Below, in pieces: positions 32,501 through 45,278 of a stretch of DNA of 64,000 nt (the stretch's first letter is position 1; each line of letters begins with the position of its first letter). The stretch is from Episyrphus balteatus (Eukaryota; Arthropoda; Insecta; Diptera; Syrphidae). A program made the translations under genes and the position numbers. The stretch spans positions 48,994,094-49,058,093 of the forward strand of contig NC_079136.1 in NCBI RefSeq assembly GCF_945859705.1. Direction: 5' to 3'. The notes below the pieces were generated by a model. That model saw nothing but the letters and a program-made list of their open reading frames with translations. It had not been told where the DNA came from and did not search any database.

Positions 32501-35500
32501 GATACAGTTATTGAAAAAAAAAATCAAGTATAGAAGTAAATTCACAAAAGATATACTAAATGGTGTTAGTGTTATAGAATTGTAGTTGTAAAAAATAAAT
32601 TTAACATTCAAAGAATATCAGAAGAGATCTTCTGGTTTTATTAATTTATTAATAATAATTATACTGTGCTGCTAATATTTAAATGACCAACAATAAGTGT
32701 TTGAATGAATATAGAAAAATGTCTCATTGATACAGTTAGTAAGTAAGCTTAAAACTATAACAAAAAAATTTCGCCCATCATCTTAAGTTTTGATAAATGC
32801 TCTCTTTAATAAAAGCACACTTTTATTAGATGAGAATGCGGACACAATTTAATATGTTTTCCAAAAAGATGTTTATGTCTTAAATCTAATTTTCATTGTG
32901 ACATTAATAGCTAACATGCATGGTGAGATGTTTTTTGTTATGATTCTTTTTGAAAAAGATTTTCAAAATTAAGTGATATTGCACAGTTCATCCCGTATAA
33001 AAAGAAGCTCAGCAGTTAAAATTTTGTTTAATTAATTTATTATTTTTTACTGTTGGTTTTGATAAAATATTGTTTTTTTTGTTTTGTTTCAAGAGTTAAA
33101 AAATTGCAAAAAGGTTAGATTTTCTTAGATTTCGTTCTACTAGTTCGTTCTGATATCTCCACGAATTTTGTTTGTATACAATTGGACAAGTAGATGGCCT
33201 ATCATTCTTTAATTTTTCAGTATGACATATTATAGTCGATTCAATGAGGATATTGAATTGAGAAATCGAGTTTCAAATCATTTACATAGATCGAAAGTTA
33301 CTATTTTATAAATCTCAATAGTCGCAAATCATACAAACAATTGGAAATACTTCAACTTACATTTCTTGTAAAACAACAGTCGATTTGTTTTGTCATTGAC
33401 TGCTTTCGACTTGGTACGCCAAAGAGTGAACTGACACGGTAAGTGAAATTATTTTCATAAAAGGCTTTTCAAATTTTGTTCTTTTGTTTTGTCGCTTATC
33501 AAAAATTTTGAAAAATTCTAATGTTGAAATATGATTAAATAATGATTTCAAAATGATGCTTTCCTTAGCCAAATTCTTAGGATGTAATAAAAGTTAAACT
33601 AGAATCTTGAATTTTAGCTTTTGAGAAAATATTTGTTTCTATAGTTTCTGAAATCAATTTATAACTACAACACTTTTGTATATTCATTTTTAACCCTACC
33701 TCCTTTGCAGCTGATATAGTATTTCGAGTAATATGCACTGCACATGCACATTGCGATAATATAGGGCATCTGGCACTTCTCTAACATTGCGTCGTCATGA
33801 GATATAGATCTCAAAAAAAAGGTACTGAAGAGTGAGAAAAGAGCTTTAACTCATTTTTTTTTACATATGACTCATTGTATTCATTTTTTATTTTTCAGAA
33901 CGGCTTATGGCGAAAATAACAGAGCCACACAAAAAAAAAGTTCTGACCTGGGACCTATGAAAATTATGTGTGTTTTGGGTCGCTGAAACCGAATCTGAAT
34001 TCAAATTCACGCCATCACGTCAGGTTTTTGAGATAACCTACAAAAAGATTTTCGTTTCAGGGTGTCTGTGAGAACTTTTTGAGGTTATCTAGAAGATCTA
34101 ACGTGGTAGAGTGAAATTGACTTCGGATTCGGTTTAAGCTATAAAAAAAAATTACATATTAACATTGTCGGATCCTCAAGTCAGCCCTTTTTTTTCCCAA
34201 TCACAGGGTATTTTCTAGGCTGTCACATCCGCGCACAAACAAATTCTGAACTGGGAGTGAAACTTTGTTAATGAATATTTTTTGGGTTGCTGAAACGGAA
34301 TCCATTTCACTCGATTACATCAGGGTCAAGAACTGACCGTGAAACGAAAATCTTTTTTGAGGTTATCTAGAAAACCTTACGTGATGGGGTAAAATTGACT
34401 TCCGATTCGGTTTCAGTGACCCAAAAAAACATATCACATATGTATCACTTGGACTCAGGTAACTTCACACAAAGAGATCGCTAGTTTTTTAATTTCAACC
34501 AAGTGCTTTAAAGAAATTCGACATTATTCCCATATTTTGTGCACATTGTCCAACAGTGTTCTTTTTGAATAAGTGAAATGAATAAATAGTTTTCACTTCA
34601 TGTGGTCTAAGGAAGCGACTTCCACTATGTGAATGAAAACATTCAATGAATTTGTTATCGACGTCAAACCTACACCTGATACGATTTTCATTGCAATAAA
34701 CTCAATCTCGGTCTTGGAGAATGAGAATCGCTTTATACTATAAAGTTTATATAGTGAAAATTGAAAATTTGTTCGATTTACTTATTAACAGGGCAGATCC
34801 GTAGAAATGTATAGTTCAAAAAAATTGTTTGCTAATACAACCTCAGTGGAATAGTTTTTCTCCAAAGGCCAGCACATAATACATGATCAACACATCCATC
34901 ATCCTTAATCTTATTATTATAGTTTATCATATTCAACTGTCAGTCTTTTCTGGTTTTAAAATATACATACAATAAAATAATTTGTACGTTAATCTTTCTT
35001 TAATCACAAGGTAGATATTATCTACACATTAGTTTTCTAGTAAGTGACTTTTGTTTTATATTAATCAGTTCAATTTAACAACATGAACTTGAATGAGATA
35101 AATTTTGGAATCTTAGAAATCCTGAACTGACTTTATTGTGAAATAGACCCAATTAAATGTTATTGCAATTTTTAATAACTCCTGAAACAATTGTGTGTTA
35201 CATTTTTTGTTTTGCTAACAAGTGCAAGGCAATTAAAAATATTAATAAAAGTATTACAATTTTTATAAATTAAAAGAAAAATTAAAATAGAAACAAAAAA
35301 GAATCCAATTAGTTACAACGAGTGCCAATTAGGTGATTTTAATCAAACTTAAACGAGTTTAAGCTTTGATTCAACACTGTTCTCTTCTACGGGAATATCT
35401 AATCAATTGAGATACTCATTGAAGTCCTTTGGTTATTTTTTAACGAGTATTTAGCAAAATGTTGTTTTATTTTTGTATTTATATTTTGTTTGATTGATTT

Positions 35501-38500
35501 GAAATTCATATATCGAAAGCGTAAAATAAACAATAAAAGAAACAATTATTAATTACAATTAGAGAGGAGGGTGTTTTTTTTTTAGTTAGTAGTTATTGCA
35601 CATTAGAATGATTTATTTTTACTCAAAACTACAAAACTAACTTAACTACAGTGAATAAATTAATAATAATTTTTATTAAATAATGCAAACAAACACTAAC
35701 AAATTAATTAATTAAAAAATCATGCAAGTGCAAATAAAATATAAAACAAAAAATAACCGTGTTTCATGCAAAACAATATTGAACTTAAAATTTTATATTA
35801 GGTGAATGTTAAACTATATTTTAAAAGCATTAGCGCAAAATTTTAAACGATTTAGTTAAATGTTAAATCTATTTTAGTAATTTACTAAGTCAAAAGCAGA
35901 CTGATTTTTAACTTAGTAAATTAGTAAAGAGCCTTAGCATTTTACTAGATCGTTTAAAATTTTGCGTCATTGATTTGAATTAAATTTGATATTTTTTCTT
36001 ATTACAGAATCTATGTAATGTCATATAATCGAAATAGAGTTTCAAAAAGGTAATCCTTCATAGAAATCACTCTTAATTCATGATTATAATTTCCTTTGAT
36101 TATTTTAAATAGATTCTAAGATAGAATATGATACTATAATTGTCTAAAAGGGATTTAATAACGAATTAATTAATTTATTTACGAACGATTATAAAATTAT
36201 AATATTAGCGATTTCAGTGCAAAAGTGTATTGATTAGATTCTATGTGTATTTCTTTATGAATTACTTTTACTAACTATTGAGTTCTCTTAAACTATTCAA
36301 TTCCACATCAGTCAGTCGATGAAGATGAGTTTTCCATGAAACATTAGCAGAGACTAGTTTCAAAGACCTTTACTTAAAATTCCATCACAAGTTGTGAAAT
36401 AAGAGATTTAGAACTTCTGTGAAATCTATTGGTTTGGTTAAGAAGAACTTGGGGCAGCCATAGTTTTGGTATTGCAACCGAATTTGGATCGAAATTTTCC
36501 ATTTTAGTTTACATGGATAGTAGATTGTTTTGTCATTTTATGATGATTTTTGTTTTAATTCTTATTTTATCAAAAGAGGTATCAACGAGTATTAACGAGC
36601 AGCTTCAAAATATAATTTTACTTTATAATTTAAATATAACTTTTCGGGCTCAACCAGTCTCTAAGGCAAAAAAAAGGGAATTTATATAATCGCTGGTAGA
36701 GGCCCAAAAAATTATCTCCAAAGAAAAAAGTAAGCATACACTCAAAGTCTTCTCGTCAATATGAAACTTTTGAGCCCTCTTACTAGAAAATAGTCTCGTA
36801 AATAGAATTTAGCCTGACGTTGTTCTTCGACTTCAGATATTACAGATGTAAGCCCAAATCCAAACGGAAATTAAGACGTGTTGACTCTTTGGCGATGCTT
36901 AATTCAATCCCACAATTATTCGGCGTCGAATCGACATACATATATTGGTCATCATCCATACTTCTAAGCAATCTCGCCTAGATGGTAGCTTAGAAATTCA
37001 AAAAAGCGAACTAATAGACGAGAAACATTTTACCAATTATTGTAATAAAAGATAGAATGGGCATTCGAGTGTCCGTCATATTATGGAAATGTTTGTTTTC
37101 TCGGTTCGAAACTCATTCTAGATAACCTTCATTTCTTAATATATTACCTTTATCTGGATATCATCTGCCCTAACTCAAAGTGTTGTCAGAGTTTTCATAA
37201 ATTAGACCTCTTTGAAGATTTCAAAGCAAACTTTTGGTATCAGGTGAGAATGTTTTTAGTTCAAAGTTCACACTTAAGCCAGAAGTGGTAAACAAAAGTA
37301 CTTGAAGGATTTTATTTGTTTTTCACCAGGTATATCTATGAAAGAAATTGTAGTTAAAAACGATTTTATGATGAATTGAGATGGATCTGATCCAACTCAC
37401 AGGGAGTAAGCAGTGAAATGACCTTCGAAAATCATTTCCATCAAAGTTATCAAAAATATCAAATTCAGCATCTTGAAGAAATTTTAAGCTCATTCTGTTT
37501 GCTTATATTAATCTCAGATCTAGAGACCAACGGCTTTTTCAGCGGGTAAAGAATGTATTGAAACCTAAAATAATAAACGGTACTTTGTTTATCTTCTTAT
37601 TTTGAAAATGTGCATGGCTGCTAAACAAGCGATAAATTATAGAACCCTTTCATTCTTGCAAATTAATAACACGCACAAGAATAGTTGAGAGTTGTAAGTC
37701 ACTAGGCCTTTATCCTAAATGAGGTGTCGTGATACAAACTTATTTTTAAAGATTTTTTGCGACGATTTGACTACGATCTGTTTCGAGGACATTTGAATCG
37801 AACGTAGTACAAAAATTAAAGTTACTTTCCGGTGACTGTTTTAGTAAAAGTGGCAATGTTTAACTACTTACTGAGGTGCACAGTTTTACCATCAATTAAA
37901 TTTTATTTGGAAAAGGAAAAGAAAGGGGTTTTGATAAGTGGATATCTCTTAAAGCTTACTGCAAACACTAAATCGAGCTTATAATTCATATTTATGATTG
38001 AAATGTTGTAAGCATTATTATTATAAAGTTTAAAGTCAGAAACTAGACTAACTACTAAGAGCTACAACTAGCGGAGCAGATGTTTATAATTTTGTATTTA
38101 GGGGACGGACACATTATTTTCTTTAACTATAGAACTACACTACACTCACAAAATATATGATTCGGTTATAATAATAATAATATGGAAAATTTCAAAAAAC
38201 CTGTATACTTATTTGAAGACATCTTAAAAGCTTAGACGAATTGTATTGCACTTAAAAACGCTTAATATACAAAATTGTTAGATTGATTAGAAAAGTTCAT
38301 CATAATTGATAGTTACAGTTATATCAATTTGATAGTCTTACAGTCTAATTGAAACAGTCATAAAGAATATAAATGGCAAGATTATAATTTTTACTTGGTA
38401 ATACTTGTAATGTATAAAATACTTCCTTAATATTTATTTTTATTTTATTTTTAAATAAAAAAGAAGATTGAAGAAAAGTAAAAAGAACTAAAAGAAAAGA

Positions 38501-41500
38501 GAAGTAACATACTCAAAGAATGAGACATTTACAAAAAAAAATATTTATGCAATCACAACATTTTCATGCATGCATTAAATTGAAAACAAAGATTGACGAT
38601 GAATTTATTATTTTTTTTTTCGTTTTTGGTTTAATGGTTATTTATAATTTTTTTTAGTTGAATTTTATATATTTTGAAGTAATAGAATTATATCCATCAG
38701 TTTGTGGATATTTTATGATTATTTTTTTTGTATTTTTTTGATGTAAAGCTTAAAGCATTCCAAAGAGAGACAAATTATCATTCTTTTTTTTTTTATAGTT
38801 GTACGGATGCAAACAGAAAACAACAAAACAAAACAAAATTATACAGCATTCGAAAGTAAAAGTATTAACTAAACAACTTATTTGTTTAAAGATTTAAGTT
38901 ATAAATTATATATTTTTTTTTTTTTTTGTTACAACTCATACGCTTCTGGTGTACTGACCTCTTGAAGTAGATCCTGAGATGCAATTGCTTTGAGGACATT
39001 TTTCTTTGATGTCTCTTGCATCTCACCTCCTATTAACAATTCATCAAGTATGAAGTAAGCTTTTTCAAAGTTGAAGATTATGTCCAATTCACAGACCTAA
39101 AATATAAAGCAAAAAACAAATTGAAAAATGATAGAAGTAAAAGGAATACAAAAAATTGGCAACTGAAGATAGAAAAAAGATTAATTAAAGTGAATGTGGT
39201 GCAACAACCTTTAGTAATTTGTGCTCTCAACCACTTCGGTTTAAGTAAGGAGCGTTTTTATGATCTATTTCTTATAAGCTTATATAACTTTGTATAACTA
39301 ATTACCGTTATATTGGCTAAATATGTTTAGGTCTGAAGTCTGATGGATCAGATTTCTAGAGTGTGACAAAGAAACTTATTGAATGGCGCTAATTAACTGA
39401 AATCGATTGGTTATGTTAACAATTTAAACTTTGGATTCTCAGAAAAAATAATTAAGTTACAAGAACATAGGAGGATTTATATTTGGAATAATTTTTGTTT
39501 AAAGATGATCAGCCGTAAAAAAACGAACTTTTAATCGAACCAAACTAATGAAATACTTTTGCTACAGTCATTTGATTGCATTCCATTTCAAATCTACATG
39601 TAAAAAGTTCTTTTAATAGTTATTTTATTACAATTATTGGAAACTACATAGTTGAATATGTTTTGCAAATTTAATCATTTTTTTTTGTTATTCTATTTTA
39701 AAAATTCCTTGAAGAATTATTATTTTTGAAAAAAAATAAGAAATAGTACCTATAATATAATTTTTGGAGTGGGGACTCTTTTAAGACTAAATTTTTAAAA
39801 GTACTATCAAATCAATTTGTGCATTTCTGAGCAAACGGCAACACTAGTCGGTTTACATTTCTTTTCACTGAGTTAACACGAAAACTAAGCCTTCATTTAA
39901 AATAGTATATTTTCAAAGAAAAAATGTTTAAAAATTTATGTTTTTTTTTTTTTTTTACTAAAGGCGTGTTTTTTTCTAATACTCAGTAGCTACTCACTTT
40001 TATTTTATTCGCAAAACAATAATAAAAATTACACAAGTAAGTATTTGTTTTTATTGTTTTTCGAATAAAATAAAAAAATGAGTAGCTACTGAGTTGTAGA
40101 AAAAACACGCCTTAAATCACTTGATATTTGGTTTCTCAACCAGGTACAACAAAACTTTGTACTTATAAAATAAAGTATGTGGATGTTAAATCCTTTAATA
40201 GTATGCATAATTTTATTTTTAATGTACCTAAACAAATTAACAAAGTAACTCTTCAAACATTATCAAATGGTATCTAATGACCTTTTGGTGACAATTTAAC
40301 AGTTGTAGTGATAACATACAACATGACATGACATTTGTCTAAACTTTTCGGTAAGTCAAAGAATGTCCAAACAAAGATATTTACAAATTTTAAGTATATT
40401 ACCATTTAGTCTGAGGTTGATTTAACAAAAGCTGTTATTAAGTTTTAATTTTCGGACTTACCGGTAAGTCCGAAAAATTAAAACTTAAAAATGTGTAATA
40501 ACTGTGAAGAAAAAAGTCTAAAATCTAAAAAAGCTGTTATTGTTATGTTTAAAATTTAAATAAATTTTTTATGTTATACTGTGTGGTTGTAAGAAGTTTA
40601 TTATTTAATTTAAATTTAAATGTTACAATAATTATTGTAATGGCGTTTTCGATTGGAAGTCTGGAAGCGTCCGGAATCATTCTGAAAGCGTTTTATTCAC
40701 ACAAAACTGACAGTTTTGTATGAATAAAATTTTTTCAGAATGATTCCGGACGCTTCCGGACTGCCAATCGAAAACGCCATAAGTTTTTACTGTATTGTGA
40801 ATAATTTGTAAACATTTTTTTAAATATTTATCAATGCTTAAATAGAAACCATTGTTCACCTGATGATGTCCTTATATGTACATAGACGAAAAGTTGTGAC
40901 AAAAAGAAAATATTTGTTTCATTCACCAATAAATTATGAGTTTTGAAAGTTTAAATGAAGCCTGGTAACCTGGTCATAGTAACAACTCAAAGTATTACCC
41001 CTCGAGTTAATTTTGTGGGTAGACTTGAAACAAAAAAAAAAAAAAAAAAAACAAAATTAACCTAAGATTTTGGTGCAACACAAAATATTTTTACCAGACG
41101 TCACCGCTCATAACTAATGTTGGATGCAATGTAAGGGTGAATGACACTCACAGCTGTCAACGAGTGCTCATACTCACAAAGTAGCTTACAGGGAGTGAAC
41201 TAATTAAGTCAATTATAAAACTTGAGTCGTATCTTATTTGAATTTTGAACCTTTCAGTGGAAAATTTGCTTCAGGATATAACCGATTTTTAAATGCACGA
41301 TGCCGTTCAACAGAAAAAAAAACTTTACCAATAACGGCCAATTAACGGAATTATAAAGTCAAAAATCAATATAAGATACTTTTCGAATTTCATAATAGCA
41401 CAGAATGCGATTCGCAAGGATCTAGCATAAATACATACTTTGAGTTTATAACTGTATAACAAGAGAAAGTTTAAAGAGAAAAAATATTACAATAAATTCC

Positions 41501-42683
41501 TTAATCATCCTAGTTCTGTTGAATGAAGCGGAAGCATTGACATTGGGCCTTACTTATAATCAAATATAAAGCTCACTTAAATATTTAATCAAATTCTCTA
41601 TATTTCACACACTAATAACCAATTAAATAGTCAGGTTAAAGGCTGGCGCTCGGTTAAGTTTTATAGTTGAGTTTCCCAACTATACAATTTAACCGAGCAT
41701 TCACCTGACTATTTAATTGGTTATTGGTATGCTGAAATATGTAGAATTCAGTCCAATATTTAAGTGAGCTTTAAATTTGATTATTGGTAAGGCTCATTTA
41801 CAAGAGCGGGAAGATCACGCTTGTTTAAAAGATTTTTGTGAACTCGAATTCGAAGTCGGAAAAATTCAATCAGCTCCAATATAATTTTATAAACTAGTTT
41901 TATCACCAAAAAAGATTTTGTTGCATTGTTCGAAACACGTTTTGTGCGAACGCTAAAAAATAAGTATTTCCTTATCAATTGTTTTTTTAAGAATAAAATC
42001 TCAGGCTTTTGTCTCAAAGTACCTATAATGTAGACAAATTCAAGCAAAATTTAGGTACATTGAAACAAAATTTTTTGTGATTTACGGAACAGAATTTTCC
42101 GTAATTTTGAGCTATGGTAGACAATTAAAATATACTTGCAACGTTTAAGGTAGCTTAAAGGATTATTTATATTATGATAATGAATTTTTAATAACTTACA
42201 CTTCCAAAATATTTATCCAACAATTCAACATATCGATGAATTATTTCGAGTGTCAGCAGTTCATTGTCATTTTGTTCGATAGCACAGCAAAAATATAAAC
42301 TTGCATATCTTAAAAAAAGAAACGAAGAATAATGAGTAATTCCAAAAAAAGACTCACCGAAAGCCACCTCACCTTTTGTAAACAATTTTACAATCTTTCC
42401 ATTCAAGGAATGAGCACATTTTTGGCTTCCTTGCCAAAATTGTTGTAACCAATTCTCTGGTAATCTTCTTCTTTGTCTTATCTGGATATGCACCATACCA
42501 TTTTTGTAATCTTAATTTGCCTTGTCGGCTAAATAAAAGCATAAAAAGCATCTAGTGGAAGAAACAAAAAAAAAAACATGAATATTTTTTCAAAGGTTTC
42601 ATGGGACTAAAAATTTTTGTTCCATGTGAAAGTAATATAATGGAATCTAGTAAATACTTTTTGTTTAATGGAAAACTTACCAT
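26536..42683 (-). CDS. AP-1sigma: AP-1sigma, clathrin adaptor complex 1 small subunit (complete, alternative C-termini)
   Basis: Shared exons are complement of 42681-42683 (ATG only), 42373-42551, 42200-42308 and 38959-39096. These are then joined to one of two 45-nt terminal exons, 28804-28848 or 26536-26580. Either form is 157 residues. AP-1 sigma is the small chain of the AP-1 heterotetramer that sorts cargo at the trans-Golgi network and endosomes and helps bind dileucine signals. Landmarks are MMLFMLLFSRQGKLRLQKWY, LARKPKMCSFLEWKD, RYASLYFCCAIEQNDNELL, LEIIHRYVELLDKYFGSV, CELDIIFNFEKAYFILDELL and KNVLKAIASQDLLQE. CELDIIFNFEKAYFILDE and the TSKKNVLKAI block match AP1S, not AP-2 or AP-3 sigma. 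The gene covers 16 kb because the last introns are 10-12 kb. The exon 2 end is within one base, as the local base count was hard to fix by eye. Confidence 0.95.
27665..27797. mobile_element. 133-bp TIR MITE in the AP-1sigma intron
   Basis: Ends are CTAATGGCCAGTTTCATAAA and, in reverse, CTAATGGCCGATTTCATAAA. Inner AAATGACGTTT motifs are also inverted. Confidence 0.75.
28804..28848 (-). CDS. AP-1sigma alternative terminal exon A (ends SLRDIGLL)
   Basis: After a CTCTAG acceptor the frame reads DEAIDGSLRDIGLL and then TGA, in phase 0 with the GAG|GTCAGT donor at 38958. This resembles the usual C-terminal pattern of AP1S proteins. A minus-strand AATAAA follows directly (28788-28793). Confidence 0.85.
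   Translation of the reverse strand, partial: DEAIDGSLRDIGLL
29247..29365. repeat. Fold-back repeat (AGCTCTTTTCTC arms)
   Basis: TATGCAAAAAAAAAATAGCT with GAGCTCTTTTCTC is mirrored by GAGAAAAGAGCTTTGTCTCA and TTTTTGCATA. A single related arm (GTGAGAAAAGAGCTTT) is at about 33830-33846. Confidence 0.6.
29620..31640. mobile_element. Tandem-repeat-bearing element, Helitron/DINE-1-like, 12 units of ~125 bp
   Basis: About twelve head-to-tail units from 29675 to about 31100, each with GGCTCTAACGATTTCGATGA, AATTTTCAGGGTTTG, then CCGCCCACTGCCACGCCCAC and TTTTTTAACATATAAG. Inner units are nearly identical and the rightmost ones are decayed. Beyond the array, at 31610-31626, is the hairpin ACCGAGCAAAGCTCGGT, followed by CACCCAGGTAC. 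A tandem-repeat core with a 3' hairpin is the known architecture of DINE-1/HINE Helitron relatives, so I infer that class. No Rep/helicase is present. Short frames over the array are artefacts. Confidence 0.65.
33905..34440. repeat. Tandem pair of ~270-bp inverted-repeat units
   Basis: Each unit has GCTGAAACCGAATC, then a TCACG...CAGG core, AGGTTATCTAGAA, and returns as TTCGGATTCGGTTT or TTCCGATTCGGTTTCAG in reverse. The second unit starts about 34235. Each copy could fold on itself. Confidence 0.6.
35836..35968. mobile_element. ~130-bp palindromic MITE
   Basis: GCGCAAAATTTTAAACGATT is mirrored by GATCGTTTAAAATTTTGCGT. Inner TAGTAATTTACTAAGT and ACTTAGTAAATTAGTA also pair. Confidence 0.7.
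38929..38958 (-). CDS. AP-1sigma read-through tail (unspliced isoform, possible)
   Basis: If the GTCAGT donor after LLQE is not used, translation continues VSTPEAYEL and stops at 38929-38931. The donor is not a perfect consensus, so an intron-retained short isoform is possible. No polyadenylation signal was fixed nearby. Confidence 0.3.
   Translation of the reverse strand, partial: VSTPEAYEL
39962..40111. mobile_element. 150-bp MITE with TAA target duplication
   Basis: Ends are AGGCGTGTTTTTT and, in reverse, AGGCGTGTTTTTT, with inner CTCAGTAGCTACTCA in both arms. TAA stands on each side. TIRs plus a 3-bp TAA/TTA duplication suggest the PIF/Harbinger type. Confidence 0.75.
40641..40779. mobile_element. 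139-bp MITE with TAA target duplication
   Basis: Ends TGGCGTTTTCGATTGGAAGT and, in reverse, TGGCGTTTTCGATTGGCAGT extend for about 45 bp of near-perfect TIR. TAA lies at 40638-40640 and 40780-40782. PIF/Harbinger type inferred. Confidence 0.8.
41545..41795. mobile_element. 251-bp fully palindromic MITE (GGGCCTTAC family), copy 1
   Basis: Begins GGGCCTTACTTATAATCAAA and in reverse GAGCCTTACCAATAATCAAA. The centre is TATAGTTGAGTTTCCCAACTAT. ATT stands on both sides. Second copy at 47185-47443. Confidence 0.8.
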
Positions 42684-42914
42684 TTTGTTAGAAGTTTTCA
42701 ATTATATTCCAATTTATTTTGTAATTTTTTATTAAATTATTTAAAAAAACAAAAGGAATCAGAAAATTTTAAGTGAGACACGAAATTTTCTTTTGACAGT
42801 AGGTTGAAAATTTTGACGTTTGAGTAATGAAGCAACTACATGAGCTATAACTTTGTGTAGCTCAGTTTTGAAATCAATGGGTGTGTTCGAATATATAACC
42901 AATCAAATAGATTA
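42684..42914 (-). promoter_or_regulatory. AP-1sigma 5'UTR and promoter region
   Basis: Lies between the AP-1sigma ATG and the first upstream transposon (42915). No TATA box was fixed. The promoter is therefore squeezed to about 230 bp or extends into repeats. Confidence 0.4.
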
Positions 42915-43422
42915 GGGGTATTCACGATTCGATGCAAATGGTCTTGTATCGTTGTAAAAGTGCAAAAGTGTAACATTTTCTTAAAATAAAACAACCAAAT
43001 ATACAGACTACAATTTTTTACACTTTTACATTTTTGCTATACCCCAACCCTATTGCAAAAATAAAATACAATGGTGCAAAATTTGTCTATTGTAGTTGTG
43101 GTAGTAGAAAACAAAATTTTGCATTTTTACACTTTTTTGTTACACCGGATCGTGAATACCCAAGTAACAATTTAGCTTTCATAATGCAAGCTATTTTTTG
43201 GCTTGTTTAAGAAGAAGGACAAGTCTTATGCAAATCATTTTGGCGCACATTACCGAATTTCCCAAAGACCTTCCTCCACAGGCAATTCACAAGCTAATAG
43301 CTTGTGACGAACAGCAAAAAACGACCTTATGCAGGCCTTTTTACAAAACAATGAAACATTTTAGAGAAACTATAGCTTCGCTAAGGAAACTATCATTTGC
43401 ATTGGATGTTATAATAAGGCTT

Positions 43423-45244
43423 CCCAACTAACATTTCAGCTTCGGTTAAGGTATTACAAAAGCTACATTTCAGCTTCTTTTAAACTTTAGTAAGGTTGTT
43501 GGGCATGGAAAAAGGAGAACGTTATACAAGTTTGACCTTCTATAAGGATCTTAAACGAAGCTTTACCGAAGCTCTACAGAAGCTTTGAGGTTTGACAGAT
43601 AGCTTCGGAAGAGCTTGTATAGCTCTTTAATACATGTCTTATCGAAATTAAAAAAAACAACTACAAAAACAAAAAAGAATGATGAAAATAATCAGGGCCC
43701 GCGCCTAACATCTTTCTAATTACTTTCCTCCTTTCGTATATGCAACGAATTGTTGCTATGCCTAAGTGTATGGAAAAAAACATGAAAGAGCCGAATAACA
43801 ATATACATACTTGAAAGAGCTAGTAAAAATGCTAAGTCTATTCATTTGAATGTTGATAAACTATAAAGCCTACAATTGGGTGAAGCTAATCATGTGGGAG
43901 AGGTAGCGCAGTGCGTAGTGTACTGGCTTCTGAACTCGCTTGGTCTAGGTTCAATACTCAAGTGTGACGGAAAAAGTTTTTCAAATTAAATGAAAAATTA
44001 CTAGACTAAGCACCACACACAAAATGGAATAAGGAGTCTGATGATCGGATTGGCGTCCGTGAAACAGTACTGTAACTCTAGCCATAAAACACTTGGTGGT
44101 AGCACCTTCAAGATGTTGTTGTTGTTCAAAGATTATAATGGAATTGACGGAATAAAAAGCAGTCACTGCAAGTATGTAAACATACGGAAAAACTGAAACT
44201 TAAATGATGAAAAATAATCAGGGCCCGCGCCTAACATCTTTCTAATTACTTTCCTCCTTTCGTATATGCAACGAATTGTTGCTATGCCTAAGTGTATGGA
44301 AAAAAACATGAAAGAGCCGAATAACAATATACATACTTGAAAGAGCTAGTAAAAATGCTAAGTCTATTCATTTGAATGTTGATAAACTATAAAGCCTACA
44401 ATTGGGTGAAGCTAATCATGTGGGAGAGGTAGCGCAGTGCGTAGTGTACTGGCTTCTGAACTCGCTTGGTCTAGGTTCAATACTCAAGTGTGACGGAAAA
44501 AGTTTTTCAAATTAAATGAAAAATTACTAGACTAAGCACCACACACAAAATGGAATAAGGAGTCTGATGATCGGATTGGCGTCCGTGAAACAGTACTGTA
44601 ACTCTAGCCATAAAACACTTGGTGGTAGCACCTTCAAGATGTTGTTGTTGTTCAAAGATTATAATGGAATTGACGGAATAAAAAGCAGTCACTGCAAGTA
44701 TGTAAACATACGGAAAAACTGAAACTTAAATGATGAAAAATAATCAGGGCCCGCGCCTAACATCTTTCTAATTACTTTCCTCCTTTCGTATATGCAACGA
44801 ATTGTTGCTATGCCTAAGTGTATGGAAAAAAACATGAAAGAGCCGAATAACAATATACATACTTGAAAGAGCTAGTAAAAATGCTAAGTCTATTCATTTG
44901 AATGTTGATAAACTATAAAGCCTACAATTGGGTGAAGCTAATCATGTGGGAGAGGTAGCGCAGTGCGTAGTGTACTGGCTTCTGAACTCGCTTGGTCTAG
45001 GTTCAATACTCAAGTGTGACGGAAAAAGTTTTTCAAATTAAATGAAAAATTACTAGACTAAGCACCACACACAAAATGGAATAAGGAGTCTGATGATCGG
45101 ATTGGCGTCCGTGAAACAGTACTGTAACTCTAGCCATAAAACACTTGGTGGTAGCACCTTCAAGATGTTGTTGTTGTTCAAAGATTATAATGGAATTGAC
45201 GGAATAAAAAGCAGTCACTGCAAGTATGTAAACATACGGAAAAA

Positions 45245-45278
<34 letters not shown>

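Larger units (their letters stand above)
31641..38928. other. Large AP-1sigma intron, mostly featureless
   Basis: AT-rich intronic DNA. Apart from the listed repeats I see no gene. An 86-codon frame at 36429-36689 (including SKEVSTSINEQLQNIILLYN) has a hydrophobic segment followed by a polar stretch. It vaguely recalls insect chemoreceptor fragments, but it has no confirmable motif. Confidence 0.45.

Noticed and set aside
36429..36689. 86-codon ORF resembling a chemoreceptor fragment
   Set aside because: There is a hydrophobic stretch but no TYhhhhhQF-type signature or confirmable motif. Noted only as an unexplained frame in the intron description.
43981..45218. Identical 61-codon minus-strand ORF present three times
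   Set aside because: It is part of the 526-bp repeat unit and has no protein-like features of its own. Tripling simply follows the tandem copies.
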